Shown here: in pieces, positions 8,646-20,605 of the stretch | How the letters are laid out: each line of letters opens with the position of its first letter | How positions within the stretch are numbered: the stretch's first letter is position 1 | Assembly: GCF_947331435.1 (NCBI RefSeq) | Contig: NZ_CAMZOF010000001.1 | Span: forward strand, 558,001 to 622,000 | Origin: Pelagibius sp. Alg239-R121 | GTDB taxonomy: Bacteria; Pseudomonadota; Alphaproteobacteria; Kiloniellales; Kiloniellaceae | Direction of reading: 5' to 3' | Length of the DNA stretch: 64,000 nucleotides | The notes under the pieces: generated by a model | The model's input: the letters and a program-made list of their open reading frames with translations, nothing else | Told to the model about the DNA's origin: nothing | The model's database searches: none | Made by a program: the position numbers and the translations under genes

Positions 8646-9017
8646 TCACACTTTTCCGCTGGTTGCCTTTAGCAATCGCAAGAATGAGGACTTAACATTC
8701 GTGTCTTCGATGGCGCCGAACGCCCGGGCCACCTCCACCATGCTGTGCGTTACCCTGGTATCCGCCAGCTCAGAAGCCGAAGTCGCCGTTTTACCCTTAT
8801 CTGCCAAGCCTTCGAAAAAATACACGATCGGGACATTCAGCGCTACGCTGAGATCCCAGAGTCGGCCACTGCCGATCCGGTTCAGTCCTTTCTCGTACTT
8901 CTGTATCTGTTGAAAGCTTACCCCCACCATGGAACCGAGGTCATCCTGACTCAAGCCTTGCGAAACGCGGGCCTGCAAGAGTCGTCTGCCAATATGTGCA
9001 TCCTTTTCACTTGCCAT
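8646..9017 (-). CDS. XRE-family helix-turn-helix regulator
   Basis: A 123-residue Cro/CI-type DNA-binding protein. The HTH covers ~10-62: GRRLLQARVSQGLSQDDLG, then the recognition helix region VSFQQIQKYEKGLNRIGSGRLWDLS. The rest (~65-123) is helical with no clear ligand domain. It is a paralogue of the regulator at 56471-56962: both share FQQ-[IV]-QKYE-[KR]-G-x-NR-[IV]-G and the following PIVYFF/SIGYFF strand-like segment. It probably controls its own module (the downstream hypothetical gene and perhaps the GNAT-fold gene). Confidence 0.8.
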   Translation of the reverse strand: MASEKDAHIGRRLLQARVSQGLSQDDLGSMVGVSFQQIQKYEKGLNRIGSGRLWDLSVALNVPIVYFFEGLADKGKTATSASELADTRVTHSMVEVARAFGAIEDTNVKSSFLRLLKATSGKV

Positions 9018-9211
9018 CGTCTTTCGCCGTTCCCTTCGCTTTCCGTATTTTCAATTTTGGCAACACCAATAAACGACCGTGTGCCTCATTGGTCTACGAT
9101 AAGTTGAACCACGTGACAAAAACAACCTGTTTGTGAACGCCCATTCCTCGGGCATCCGTTAACTTTAACAGGTTGGTTCTCTATCCCGCCGTCTTCCGCT
9201 CCCCAAAAAGA

Positions 9212-12894
<3,683 letters not shown>

Positions 12895-13128
12895 GGGGAC
12901 CTTGCCACCGCACCTTTGCCCCGGGACATCGCCAGACATCGCACGCAAAGAGCCATGCTCGATGCGATGCCCAGCTGTATGCACTCTGTCGGGGGCCAGG
13001 TCAGGGGCCATGTGATCCTTCTGATTAACGATCGCCATGCTCACGGCAGCGCGCTTGGCGATACACATGCGTTTCGGCTTGGATATGGCCAGTCCCGCGG
13101 CAAACCCCGTTCCAGGCCAGTCCGGCTA
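12895..13128. other. dnaN-recF gap (234 bases)
   Basis: The recF frame stays open through most of this gap but lacks a convincing start site before 12894. I see no terminator, tRNA or other gene. Co-transcription of dnaN and recF is possible but the spacing is larger than between recF and gyrB. Confidence 0.4.
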
Positions 13129-14247
13129 TCAGACACGCATCGGCATGAGAACGTAGAGAGCACTCGCGTCCTTGACGTCCTGCACAATCGTCGGTGACGC
13201 GGCGTCCGCCATGGCAAAAACCGCACTGTCACCCTCAATCTGCATGGCGATGTCCAACAAATAGCGGGAGTTGAAGCCGATCTCGATGGCGTCGCCACCA
13301 TAGTCGACCTCGATTTCTTCGACGGCACTGCCGTTTTCCGGGCTGGTTGCCGAGAGGGTCATGGCCGTGCCATTCAGCGCCATCTTCACAGCTCGTGACT
13401 TCTCTGTCGAAATCGTGGAAACGCGATCGACCGCCTGAGCAAAAGCCTTGCAGTCAACCTGCAGCATCTTGTCGTTCGACGAGGGAATCACGCGCTCGTA
13501 GTCCGGGAAGGTCCCATCGATCAGTTTCGACGTCAGGACGGTCGGACCGAAGGCGAAACGAACTTTGGTATCGGACAGCGCGATCTCGATGGCCTCGTCG
13601 CGCTCGTCGATCAGCTTTCTCAACTCGCCAACGGTCTTGCGCGGTACAATGACGCCAGGCATTTCGGCTGCCCCTTCCGGAAGCGGCATTTCGAAGCGCG
13701 CCAGGCGGTGACCATCAGTCGCGACCGCACGCAGCACAGCGACGCCATCGGACTCGGTGGCATGCACGTAGATACCGTTAAGGTAATAGCGCGTTTCTTC
13801 GGTCGAGATGGCAAAACGGGTCCGATCGACCAGGTTGCGCAGTTCGCCGGCCTGCACGGCAAAGGCCTGCGGCAGCTCACTATCGCCACCAGCCGGGAAA
13901 TCTTCCTTGGGCAGGGTCGCAAGCGTGAAGGTCGAACGTCCGGCCTTCAACGTCATCTGGGATGCCTCTCCACCGGCCGTCACCTCGACCTGTGCCCCGT
14001 CCGGCAGCTTACGCACGATGTCGTAAAAGGTATGAGCCGGTGCGGTCGTGGCACCCGGCTCTCCAACCGCCGCCTCGACCTCATCAACGATGGTCAGGTC
14101 CATATCGGTCGCGGTCAAAGACAGCTTGCCGTCGCCGGCTTCCAACAGAACATTTGACAGGATCGGGATTGTATTACGGCGTTCAACAACGCTTTGTACA
14201 TGAGCCAGCGACTTCAGTAGCGCGGCGCGTTCAATGGTCAGCTTCAT
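13129..14247 (-). CDS. dnaN: DNA polymerase III beta subunit (sliding clamp)
   Basis: 372-residue clamp that encircles DNA and tethers polymerase III. It starts MKLTIERAALLKSLAHVQSVVERRNTIPILSNVLLEA, the universal DnaN N-terminus, and consists of three repeated clamp folds of ~120 residues. The C-terminal ALYVLMPMRV ends with the conserved VMPMR-type tail that forms part of the client-binding pocket. Normal length and start (ATG). It sits between dnaA (361-base gap) and recF. Confidence 0.97.
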   Translation of the reverse strand: MKLTIERAALLKSLAHVQSVVERRNTIPILSNVLLEAGDGKLSLTATDMDLTIVDEVEAAVGEPGATTAPAHTFYDIVRKLPDGAQVEVTAGGEASQMTLKAGRSTFTLATLPKEDFPAGGDSELPQAFAVQAGELRNLVDRTRFAISTEETRYYLNGIYVHATESDGVAVLRAVATDGHRLARFEMPLPEGAAEMPGVIVPRKTVGELRKLIDERDEAIEIALSDTKVRFAFGPTVLTSKLIDGTFPDYERVIPSSNDKMLQVDCKAFAQAVDRVSTISTEKSRAVKMALNGTAMTLSATSPENGSAVEEIEVDYGGDAIEIGFNSRYLLDIAMQIEGDSAVFAMADAASPTIVQDVKDASALYVLMPMRV

Positions 14248-14608
14248 ATTGGTACGAAACGTCTTTCCCGGCGAGAGTTGTCTGTCACATTCACCTCCGG
14301 CAGCGATCCTGCAAAAAGACCGCGCGGAAGCCGTTATCCTTTACCCGTAAACCCTGCAGACTCTTGCCGAAAATCCACAGCGACTCGGGGGCGGCAGTAT
14401 AAACTGCGCTTCGGCATGAGGTAAACGTCTAGAGCAGCGAAATGCACCGATTCCGAACAAAAATCAGCTGGTTATGACGCTTTATCAGAAGGCTTCGAAA
14501 GGCAGGCAGAATATTGTCGATAGGAAGCGGATTTTACAGGAAGCACTGCGGCTGCGTGCAACTCCCTGCACACAGCCAATAATCAATTGAAAAGAAACGG
14601 ACTTTCGG
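14248..14608. other. dnaA-dnaN intergenic region
   Basis: 361 bases without a gene. It holds the AGAGCAG...GAAATGCAC element at 14431-14447 that recurs at 43.8 kb, GACTC/GATTC sites of the GANTC type, and a near-match to a DnaA box, AAATCCACA at ~14371-14379. The dnaN promoter is expected here. No strong hairpin is visible after the dnaA stop. Confidence 0.45.
14431..14455. repeat. Short intergenic repeat copy (AGAGCAG + GAAATGCAC)
   Basis: AGAGCAG (14431-14437) followed by GAAATGCAC (14439-14447) and CGATTC. The same two words occur in the pnp-downstream intergenic region (43812-43820 and 43846-43852). TAGAGCA-type short palindromic repeats are common between genes in alphaproteobacteria. 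Confidence 0.3.
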
Positions 14609-16150
14609 TCAGCCCTCCAGCATCCGGCGCAATAGCTCCACGTCTTCCGCAAAGCTCGAATCCGTCGATTTGAGCTCATCGATCTTGCGCACGGCATGCA
14701 TGACGGTCGTATGGTCCCGCCCGCCAAATTTCCGGCCGATTTCTGGCAGTGAACGCGACGTCAGGTGCTTCGACAGATACATGGCGACCTGACGCGGCCG
14801 CGCAATGGCACGGGCCCGCCGTGCCGAGTGCATATCCGCGATCCGGACATTGTAGTGTTCGGCAACGCGCTTCTGGATTTCCTCGATCGTTACCCGACGG
14901 TCGTTGGCGCGCAGGAGGTCGTGCAGCACCTCCTGCGTAGTCTCGAGCGTGACCGAGCGTCCTACCAGTGTGGCGTGGGCAACAATGCGGTTCAGCGCGC
15001 CTTCGAGCTCACGCACATTGGATGTGATTTTGTGAGCCAGAAACTCAAGAACCTTTGGCGGAATTTCGACATCTAGCTGTTCTGACTTGGACTGAAGGAT
15101 CCCAAGCCGAAGTTCGTAGGTCGTTGGATGGATATCCGCCACCAGCCCCCAGCCGAGCCGGGAGCGCATGCGCTCCTCAACTCCTTCAAGATCGGAGGGG
15201 CTCTTGTCGGCGGATATCACCACCTGGCGGTTTTGATCGACCAAGGCATTGAAGGTGTGGAAGAACTCTTCCTGAGTGGCTTCGCGTCCGCCGATGAACT
15301 GAACGTCATCGATCATCAGGATGTCGACAGAGCGGAACTGCTCCTTGAAGGACATGGTGTCCTTGGTCCGCAGCGCCTTGACGAACTGATACATGAATTT
15401 TTCGGCCGAAAGATAAATAATCCGGCGTTCAGGGGTCTGTTTTTTGATCTGCCAGGCAATAGCATGCATCAGGTGGGTCTTACCGAGACCCACACCACCA
15501 TAGAGAAACAGCGGGTTGAAGGGTGCGTTGCCGGCCTCCGCGACGCGGCGGGCAGCCGCATAGGCCAGCTCGTTCGGCTTGCCGACAACGAAATTGTCAA
15601 AGGTAAACCGCGGATCTAGCGGTGCCGAGATATCCCTATCCGAAGCGCGGCCCGATTCGACGTAAAGGCCTGAATCGCCGCTTTCCCGTTCGTCCTTGGC
15701 AGGTTTATCCATTGTAACGCCGCCCCGATTCCGATGATCCGGCTTATTCGACTTGCGGCTTCCCATGGAAGGGCCACTCAGCTCGGCCCCGGACAGTCTG
15801 CTGCGCATAGGTGCCGCGGACGCATAATCACCAGCGTCATCGGAGTCCGCCCGCCTTCCCTCGGGCCTCGGATTTGGCCGCGATGGGGGCTGTACCACAA
15901 TCTCGACAGACCGGACCGAATCGTTCTCGTCGCTCCAAAGCGCATGAATCCGCTCAGCATAGTTATCAGCGACCCAATCGCGCATGAACCGGGTCGGCAC
16001 CGACATGCGTACGACATTCCGCGTTTCGCTGACCAGGGTCAGCGGCTTCAGCCAGCTGCGAAAAGCGGCTTCACCCACTTCGGCCCGCAACCGTCCACGT
16101 ACCCGCGCCCACTGTTCCGTAACTCGCGCAGTTGCCTGCTCGCGCCCCAT
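14609..16150 (-). CDS. dnaA: Chromosomal replication initiator protein DnaA
   Basis: AAA+ initiator that binds DnaA boxes and melts oriC. Domain I is ~1-82 ([26 protein letters not shown]), domain II is an unusually long disordered linker (~83-178, rich in Arg, Ser, Asp, Gly). Domain III begins at [11 protein letters not shown] with Walker [14 protein letters not shown] (218-230) and Walker B LMIDDVQF (278-285). Domain IV ends with the DNA-binding signature [18 protein letters not shown]. Length 513. ATG 16150 has a GGGGGA site upstream; a TTG 12 codons earlier is the alternative. It heads the dnaA-dnaN-recF-gyrB cluster and faces away from the candidate oriC. Confidence 0.97.
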   Translation of the reverse strand: MGREQATARVTEQWARVRGRLRAEVGEAAFRSWLKPLTLVSETRNVVRMSVPTRFMRDWVADNYAERIHALWSDENDSVRSVEIVVQPPSRPNPRPEGRRADSDDAGDYASAAPMRSRLSGAELSGPSMGSRKSNKPDHRNRGGVTMDKPAKDERESGDSGLYVESGRASDRDISAPLDPRFTFDNFVVGKPNELAYAAARRVAEAGNAPFNPLFLYGGVGLGKTHLMHAIAWQIKKQTPERRIIYLSAEKFMYQFVKALRTKDTMSFKEQFRSVDILMIDDVQFIGGREATQEEFFHTFNALVDQNRQVVISADKSPSDLEGVEERMRSRLGWGLVADIHPTTYELRLGILQSKSEQLDVEIPPKVLEFLAHKITSNVRELEGALNRIVAHATLVGRSVTLETTQEVLHDLLRANDRRVTIEEIQKRVAEHYNVRIADMHSARRARAIARPRQVAMYLSKHLTSRSLPEIGRKFGGRDHTTVMHAVRKIDELKSTDSSFAEDVELLRRMLEG

Positions 16151-16645
16151 GCGTTCCCCCGCTTTGTCCACTATTGCGCCGACCAAACATTCTCGATTAT
16201 TGACCCGGATTTTTCACCAGCGATAAGCCCCCGCCAATGCAAAAGGTGAAGTGACCGCATCAACGAAATTCTCGACAAAATCCAATACCCTACACTCAAA
16301 AAACCCCACGACGCGATGTACGCATCATAGACTTCGTTTGCTTTATGTCGATTTGCCCGCCCCGTATATTCCTCAATACTAGGCAAAAAGAAGTATTCCC
16401 CATACCAACCGAGAATTCACGCTAACTTTGTCGTCAAGATTCCCTTGGGCAATTCTATTAAGTAGAATAGCCACAGCATTTTTTATTTATAATTTTGCCG
16501 AATTTATTGACACGCCAGAACCCGGCTGAGGACAAGTAGTGTACTCGTGAGGCCGCTTTCTGGCAACAAGATCGAATCAAGAACGCCGACTTTTTTTGCC
16601 TAAAAGACACAGTGTGTGTCTCCGAAATCACACTGGCCCTGAGAG

Positions 16646-16684
16646 GCTGATTGTTTCCTTGCGGCCGGAATTCAAACAATCAGC
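16646..16684. repeat. Perfect 11-base inverted repeat upstream of dnaA
   Basis: GCTGATTGTTT (16646-16656) and AAACAATCAGC (16674-16684) are exact reverse complements separated by 17 GC-rich bases. There is no T tract on either side, so it is not a terminator. It may be a protein-binding site in the candidate origin. Confidence 0.55.
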
Positions 16685-16887
16685 TGTTAGCAGAATAGGT
16701 TAGGTGGCGATCTGGATTCTCTAAAGTTTTAGTCGGGAATGATCACACCGCATTCACTATTTTTTCGTCAGCTCCACAATCCCGCTGACCGGCGAAGATC
16801 CTGCAGCCCGTCGCCTGCATCCGATACCAGCCGAAGATGTCATTGACGACACTGGCTTGAAACATCTGATCTCAAATACCAGCCACG

Positions 16888-16917
16888 AAAAACCGCGCCT
16901 CAATTTGGGAGGCGCGG
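16888..16917 (-). terminator. Rho-independent terminator of rpsT
   Basis: Perfect 9-base stem CCGCGCCTC (16893-16901) / GAGGCGCGG (16909-16917) with a 7-base loop, followed on the minus strand by TTTTT (16892-16888). It lies ~55 bases after the rpsT stop. Confidence 0.9.
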
Positions 16918-16971
16918 TGGCATCACTGTCTCTAACAGGCCGCGGCGGAAACCGCAGCCAAGATCAAAGAT

Positions 16972-17235
16972 TCAGGCCATCGCCTTGATGCGGGCGTTCA
17001 GGCGCGACAGCTTCCGGCCGACCGTGTTGGCGTGCATCACGCCAGCCTGGGCGCCGCGGTGCATTTCCGGCTGTGCTTCTTTGAAAGCGGTCTGCGCGGC
17101 AGCTTTATCGCCACCGGAGATCGCCAGCTCGACGTTCTTGACGAAAGTACGAATACGGCCGACGCGCGCGCGATTTACGTCCGTACGCCGCGCTGTCTGG
17201 CGGATCCGTTTCTTGGCAGACTTATGATGGGCCAT
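16972..17235 (-). CDS. rpsT: 30S ribosomal protein S20
   Basis: 87-residue, strongly basic small-subunit protein binding the 5' domain of 16S rRNA. The N-terminus [17 protein letters not shown] and the segment [18 protein letters not shown] are diagnostic. The family's C-terminal part [16 protein letters not shown] is intact. It is a single-gene transcription unit, with a strong promoter upstream (17277-17305) and a terminator downstream (16888-16917). Confidence 0.97.
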   Translation of the reverse strand: MAHHKSAKKRIRQTARRTDVNRARVGRIRTFVKNVELAISGGDKAAAQTAFKEAQPEMHRGAQAGVMHANTVGRKLSRLNARIKAMA

Positions 17236-17276
17236 AGGAAAGACCTGTTGTTCTATGCATGTTGAATGAGGCGGGC

Positions 17277-17305
17277 GTTATAACCGCCGCCCAAAGCCCC
17301 GTCAA
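17277..17305 (-). promoter_or_regulatory. Sigma-70 type promoter of rpsT
   Basis: On the minus strand TTGACG (17305-17300) and TATAAC (17282-17277) are separated by exactly 17 bases, a near-consensus housekeeping promoter. The expected start is ~17270, giving a leader of ~35 bases before the rpsT ATG. Confidence 0.75.
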
Positions 17306-17373
17306 GCAATGAAAACCAGCAAAATTTCGCAATTTCCGCGACCTGAGGCGCTTTGTGCGCGGCGGGCGAAAAT

Positions 17374-18150
17374 TTACCTGTGTTTCCACTGTGCTGGACG
17401 CTTTTCCGCGAAGGCGGACATGCCCTCCTTTTGGTCTTCCGTCGCAAAAGAGGCATGAAACAGCCGGCGTTCGAACTTGACCCCTTCCGACAAGGTCGTC
17501 TCGTAGGCGCGGTTGACCGCTTCCTTGGCCATCATTACTGCAGGCAGCGATAGTCCGGCGATTTTCTCAGCCGTCTTCATCGCGTCCTCCAGCAACTCGT
17601 CGACCGGAACAACCCGGCTGACCAAACCCGAGCGCTCTGCCTCGGCAGCATCCATCATGCGGCCGGTCAGGCACATTTCCATCGCTTTGGACTTTCCGAC
17701 GAAGCGCGTCAGACGCTGCGATCCGCCGGAACCCGGTATGGTTCCAATCGTGATTTCCGGCTGGCCAAACTTTGCGTTTTCGGCAGCGATGATAAAGTCG
17801 CACATCATCGCCATTTCACAGCCGCCGCCCAAGGCATATCCGGAAACAGCAGCGATGACCGGTTTCCTGGTCCAGGTTACGCGTTCCCAATCGTGGGTGA
17901 TGAAATCCTCTGCATAGACATCCATGAAGGTCTTTTCCTTCATCTCCTTGATGTCCGCCCCGGCGGCAAAGGCCTTTTCCGAACCGGTAAGAACGATGCA
18001 GCGAACCTCCGGATCTTTTTCGAACCCATCGAGCGCCAGCGACAATTCATCGATCAAGGCCGCACAGAGAGCGTTCAGCGCCTTTGGCCGATTCAGCGTG
18101 ATCAACCCCACATTGCCGCGTGTTTCCACCAGAATGTTTTCATAGGCCAT
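17374..18150 (-). CDS. Enoyl-CoA hydratase (crotonase family)
   Basis: 258-residue soluble enzyme that hydrates trans-2-enoyl-CoA in beta-oxidation. It has the oxyanion-hole segment [10 protein letters not shown] (~61-70), the first catalytic Glu in [13 protein letters not shown] and the second in [18 protein letters not shown], both present, so it should be a true hydratase rather than an isomerase. Start ATG 18150 with GGAGAA upstream. Its place between rpsT and mutM matches other alphaproteobacteria, where it is often annotated as fadB1x. Confidence 0.92.
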   Translation of the reverse strand: MAYENILVETRGNVGLITLNRPKALNALCAALIDELSLALDGFEKDPEVRCIVLTGSEKAFAAGADIKEMKEKTFMDVYAEDFITHDWERVTWTRKPVIAAVSGYALGGGCEMAMMCDFIIAAENAKFGQPEITIGTIPGSGGSQRLTRFVGKSKAMEMCLTGRMMDAAEAERSGLVSRVVPVDELLEDAMKTAEKIAGLSLPAVMMAKEAVNRAYETTLSEGVKFERRLFHASFATEDQKEGMSAFAEKRPAQWKHR

Positions 18151-18234
18151 CGTGTTGCGTTCTCCATCAATCGTAAGTGACCGGTGGCCGGTGGAGATTG
18201 CGATCTCCGAACCAGGACACCGGCAAGTTTTGGT

Positions 18235-18687
18235 TTATTTGGGGGAAAGAACAAATCGTACGGTGTGTCGAGTCTGTCCTTCCAGAATATGAATCTCCAG
18301 GCGCTCGCTTTCGCGGAAGAAAACACCGCTAGCACCCGTCTCGGACTCACTCGTCCAACCCAACTGCGGCAGGGTCTCGCGGTAGAAGCCGAGAACTTCC
18401 GCGCCCTCCACATCTCCTTCTGCATATGCCTCGACCAGACGTCCCGAGGGTTTGTCAAAGATAACCGCGGCGTCGGGGACATCCTGGAGCTGGGGCATGA
18501 GAGGGACATCCTCCATGCCGGTCACGAAGGCGGCCGGGTCTTGCGCAACAGCGAGCTGACTCGCGACAAGGGCGTTCAAGCCCAGAAACAGAACCAGCAT
18601 AACGCGGGAGAAGAGAGTGAAAGACGCAGCACTAAGGTGTTGCCCGCGGCACCGAACGGCATTCGTAGTTGTCTGCGCTCTTAGCAT
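18235..18687 (-). CDS. Exported hypothetical protein
   Basis: 150 residues. A signal peptide-like region (TLFSRVMLVLFLGLNALVASQLAVAQ) ends near residue 49; the mature ~100 residues read GFYRETLPQLGW, FFRESERLEIHI and HTVRFVLSPK, a small beta-rich domain. This pattern (GFYRETLPQLGW plus a later strand pair) recalls small periplasmic proteins encoded beside mutM in alphaproteobacteria, but I know no function. The start has AGGGAG just before ATG 18687. It follows mutM after 15 bases on the same strand, so the two are probably one operon. Confidence 0.65.
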   Translation of the reverse strand: MLRAQTTTNAVRCRGQHLSAASFTLFSRVMLVLFLGLNALVASQLAVAQDPAAFVTGMEDVPLMPQLQDVPDAAVIFDKPSGRLVEAYAEGDVEGAEVLGFYRETLPQLGWTSESETGASGVFFRESERLEIHILEGQTRHTVRFVLSPK

Positions 18688-18702
18688 GGCTCCCTGTCTA
18701 CC

Positions 18703-19575
18703 TTACCGTTGACAACTCGCACAATAGAAAGTGGAGCGGTTCGATTGAACGATACGCCGTACGACGACTGCGCCCGCGTCATCTGGCGAGCCGCCGCCCT
18801 TACCGCAGCGCCGGCAGAGTTCCCCCTCCCGGCCATAGACCACCCAGTCATGCTGAAAATACCCGAGCTCACCATCCACCTGAACGTAATCGCGCAAGCT
18901 TGAGCCGCCGGCCTCGATAGCGCGGCCCAGGACATCCCGTACCGCCGAAACCAACCTCTCCGCACGTTGCCCCTGCACCGTATAGGCCTGACGTTTCGGC
19001 GACAGTCCCGCAATGTGGAGCGCTTCACAGACATAGATGTTGCCCAGTCCGGCAACGACCTTTTGGTCAAGCAACGCCGCTTTGATGGGGGAACGTTTCC
19101 CTTCCAGGCGGCGAGCAAGTTCCGGTCCGTTAAAAGCATTGCCAAGAGGTTCGGGCCCCAGACCGCTGAGTAACTTGTGTTCATCGAGCTTGTCACCATC
19201 GATCAGATCCATAACCCCGAAACGGCGGGCATCGTTAAAACGGACTTCATCTCCATGATCAGTCTCGAAGATGACGTGATCATGAGCTTCCCAAGGCGAC
19301 TTTTCGCTTGTTAGATCTGAAGCATCGATGATGATCATGCGTCCGGACATACCCAGATGACACAACAGCACCTGTCCGTCGTCGAGCTGCATCTGTATGT
19401 ATTTCGCACGCCGCGACAGAGACTCGACCCTGCGCCCGGTCAGCCGTTGCACGAAATTGTCGGGAAAGGGGAAGCGCAGGTTGGGACGGCGCTGCGTCAC
19501 TTTGACCAATCGGCGGCCTTCGAGGCGCACGCGCAGACCGCGCATGACTGTCTCAACCTCAGGCAATTCAGGCAT
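18703..19575 (-). CDS. mutM: Formamidopyrimidine-DNA glycosylase (8-oxoguanine repair)
   Basis: Bifunctional glycosylase/AP lyase removing 8-oxoguanine and FapyG. The N-terminus PELPEVETV gives the catalytic Pro2 and Glu3. SRRAKYIQM carries the conserved lysine (~58), followed by CHLGMSGRM. The helix-two-turn-helix region contains DQKVVAGLGNIYVCEALH. A C-terminal zinc finger is formed by CRRC and CASCQR, with a longer loop between the pairs than in E. coli. Length 290. It is divergent from ubiE with a 96-base gap, the typical alphaproteobacterial arrangement. Confidence 0.96.
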   Translation of the reverse strand: MPELPEVETVMRGLRVRLEGRRLVKVTQRRPNLRFPFPDNFVQRLTGRRVESLSRRAKYIQMQLDDGQVLLCHLGMSGRMIIIDASDLTSEKSPWEAHDHVIFETDHGDEVRFNDARRFGVMDLIDGDKLDEHKLLSGLGPEPLGNAFNGPELARRLEGKRSPIKAALLDQKVVAGLGNIYVCEALHIAGLSPKRQAYTVQGQRAERLVSAVRDVLGRAIEAGGSSLRDYVQVDGELGYFQHDWVVYGREGELCRRCGKGGGSPDDAGAVVVRRIVQSNRSTFYCASCQR

Positions 19576-19671
19576 TTAGGATTACTCTGCTTCTTTCTGG
19601 ACGGGCTCGCAATGCGGGCAAACCGGTATGGAGAACGAATTCACGAAGCGACAGAGTAGCGCGGCGGGTGA

Positions 19672-20589
19672 GTGCGCGCTATGGTCCGCGCCATGTCAGC
19701 TAAATCTTCCTCAATTCCGGGCAGCGGCCAGGGCGATCCGAAGTCAGACGGCAGCACCCCCGACGCCGTCACACATTTCGGCTACCAGGACGTGCCGGTC
19801 GCTGAAAAGCGCGGCCGCGTGCAGGGCATTTTCGAGAGCGTGGCTTCGAACTACGACTTGATGAACGATCTTATGTCGGGAGGAATTCACCGCCTCTGGA
19901 AAAGCGCCATGATCGATTGGCTGGATCCGAAGCGGGGCCAAACTTTTCTCGATGTTGCGGGCGGCACCGGCGACATCGCCTTTCGCATCGACGAACGTTT
20001 GACTCAGAACAGGGATGACGTACCCGCCTCGATAACGGTCACAATGTCGAAACAGGATGCAGACTCTCATCAAGCTGCAACAATAAGCGATCCCCGACAC
20101 CCGATTACGGTCTGCGATCTTACGTTGGGTATGTTGGAAGTCGGTCGGGATAGAGGCCTCGACCGAGGAATCCTGCACAGCATGGATTGGGTCTGCGGCA
20201 ATGCCGAGAGCCTGCCGTTCCCCGACCGCAGCTTTGACGCTTATACCATCGCTTTCGGCCTGCGCAACGTCACGCACATCGATGCGGCTCTGTCGGAAGC
20301 GCGGCGCGTACTCAAGCCTGGTGGGCGTTTCCTCTGCCTGGAATTCAGTCAGGTCGTGATCCCGGCATTCGCGTCTCTCTACGACCTCTACTCCTTCAAG
20401 GTCCTGCCGGCGATGGGTGAGTTCGTGGCCAAGGACCGTGCGTCTTATCAATACCTGGCCGAAAGCATTCGGAAGTTTCCGCCGCAGGACGAACTTGCTG
20501 AACGCATGCAGGGCGCAGGGCTGTCCATGACCAGCTACCGCAACCTTAGCGGCGGCATCGCAGCGCTGCACTCCGGCTGGCGAATTTGA
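19672..20589 (+). CDS. ubiE: Ubiquinone/menaquinone biosynthesis C-methyltransferase UbiE
   Basis: SAM-dependent enzyme that C-methylates the quinone ring. Motif I is LDVAGGTGD (93-101); later motifs are FDAYTIAFGLRNVTHI and LKPGGRFLCLEFS, all diagnostic of UbiE. The protein is 305 residues, longer than the usual ~250: it has an N-terminal extension of ~35 residues and an insertion of ~28 residues (~110-143, rich in Asp, Gln, Ser) between motif I and the acidic loop VCDLT. The start is uncertain: GTG 19672, ATG 19681 and ATG 19693 are all in frame. Sixteen bases separate it from ubiB. Confidence 0.95.
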   Translation: MRAMVRAMSAKSSSIPGSGQGDPKSDGSTPDAVTHFGYQDVPVAEKRGRVQGIFESVASNYDLMNDLMSGGIHRLWKSAMIDWLDPKRGQTFLDVAGGTGDIAFRIDERLTQNRDDVPASITVTMSKQDADSHQAATISDPRHPITVCDLTLGMLEVGRDRGLDRGILHSMDWVCGNAESLPFPDRSFDAYTIAFGLRNVTHIDAALSEARRVLKPGGRFLCLEFSQVVIPAFASLYDLYSFKVLPAMGEFVAKDRASYQYLAESIRKFPPQDELAERMQGAGLSMTSYRNLSGGIAALHSGWRI

Positions 20590-20605
20590 AAGCGGCCATG
20601 ACTCT

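Larger units (their letters stand above)
16151..16971. other. Candidate replication origin region between dnaA and rpsT
   Basis: 820 gene-free bases next to dnaA. Seen: an AT-rich tract at 16474-16508; DnaA-box-like 9-mers with two mismatches to TTATCCACA, namely TTGTCCACT (16164-16172), ATAGCCACA (16467-16475) and TTATTGACA (16504-16512); GANTC sites at 16438 and ~16573, ~16713 and ~16970; inverted repeats at 16611-16634 and 16646-16684. No perfect DnaA box was found, so this is suggestive only. In some alphaproteobacteria oriC is not next to dnaA. Confidence 0.4.
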
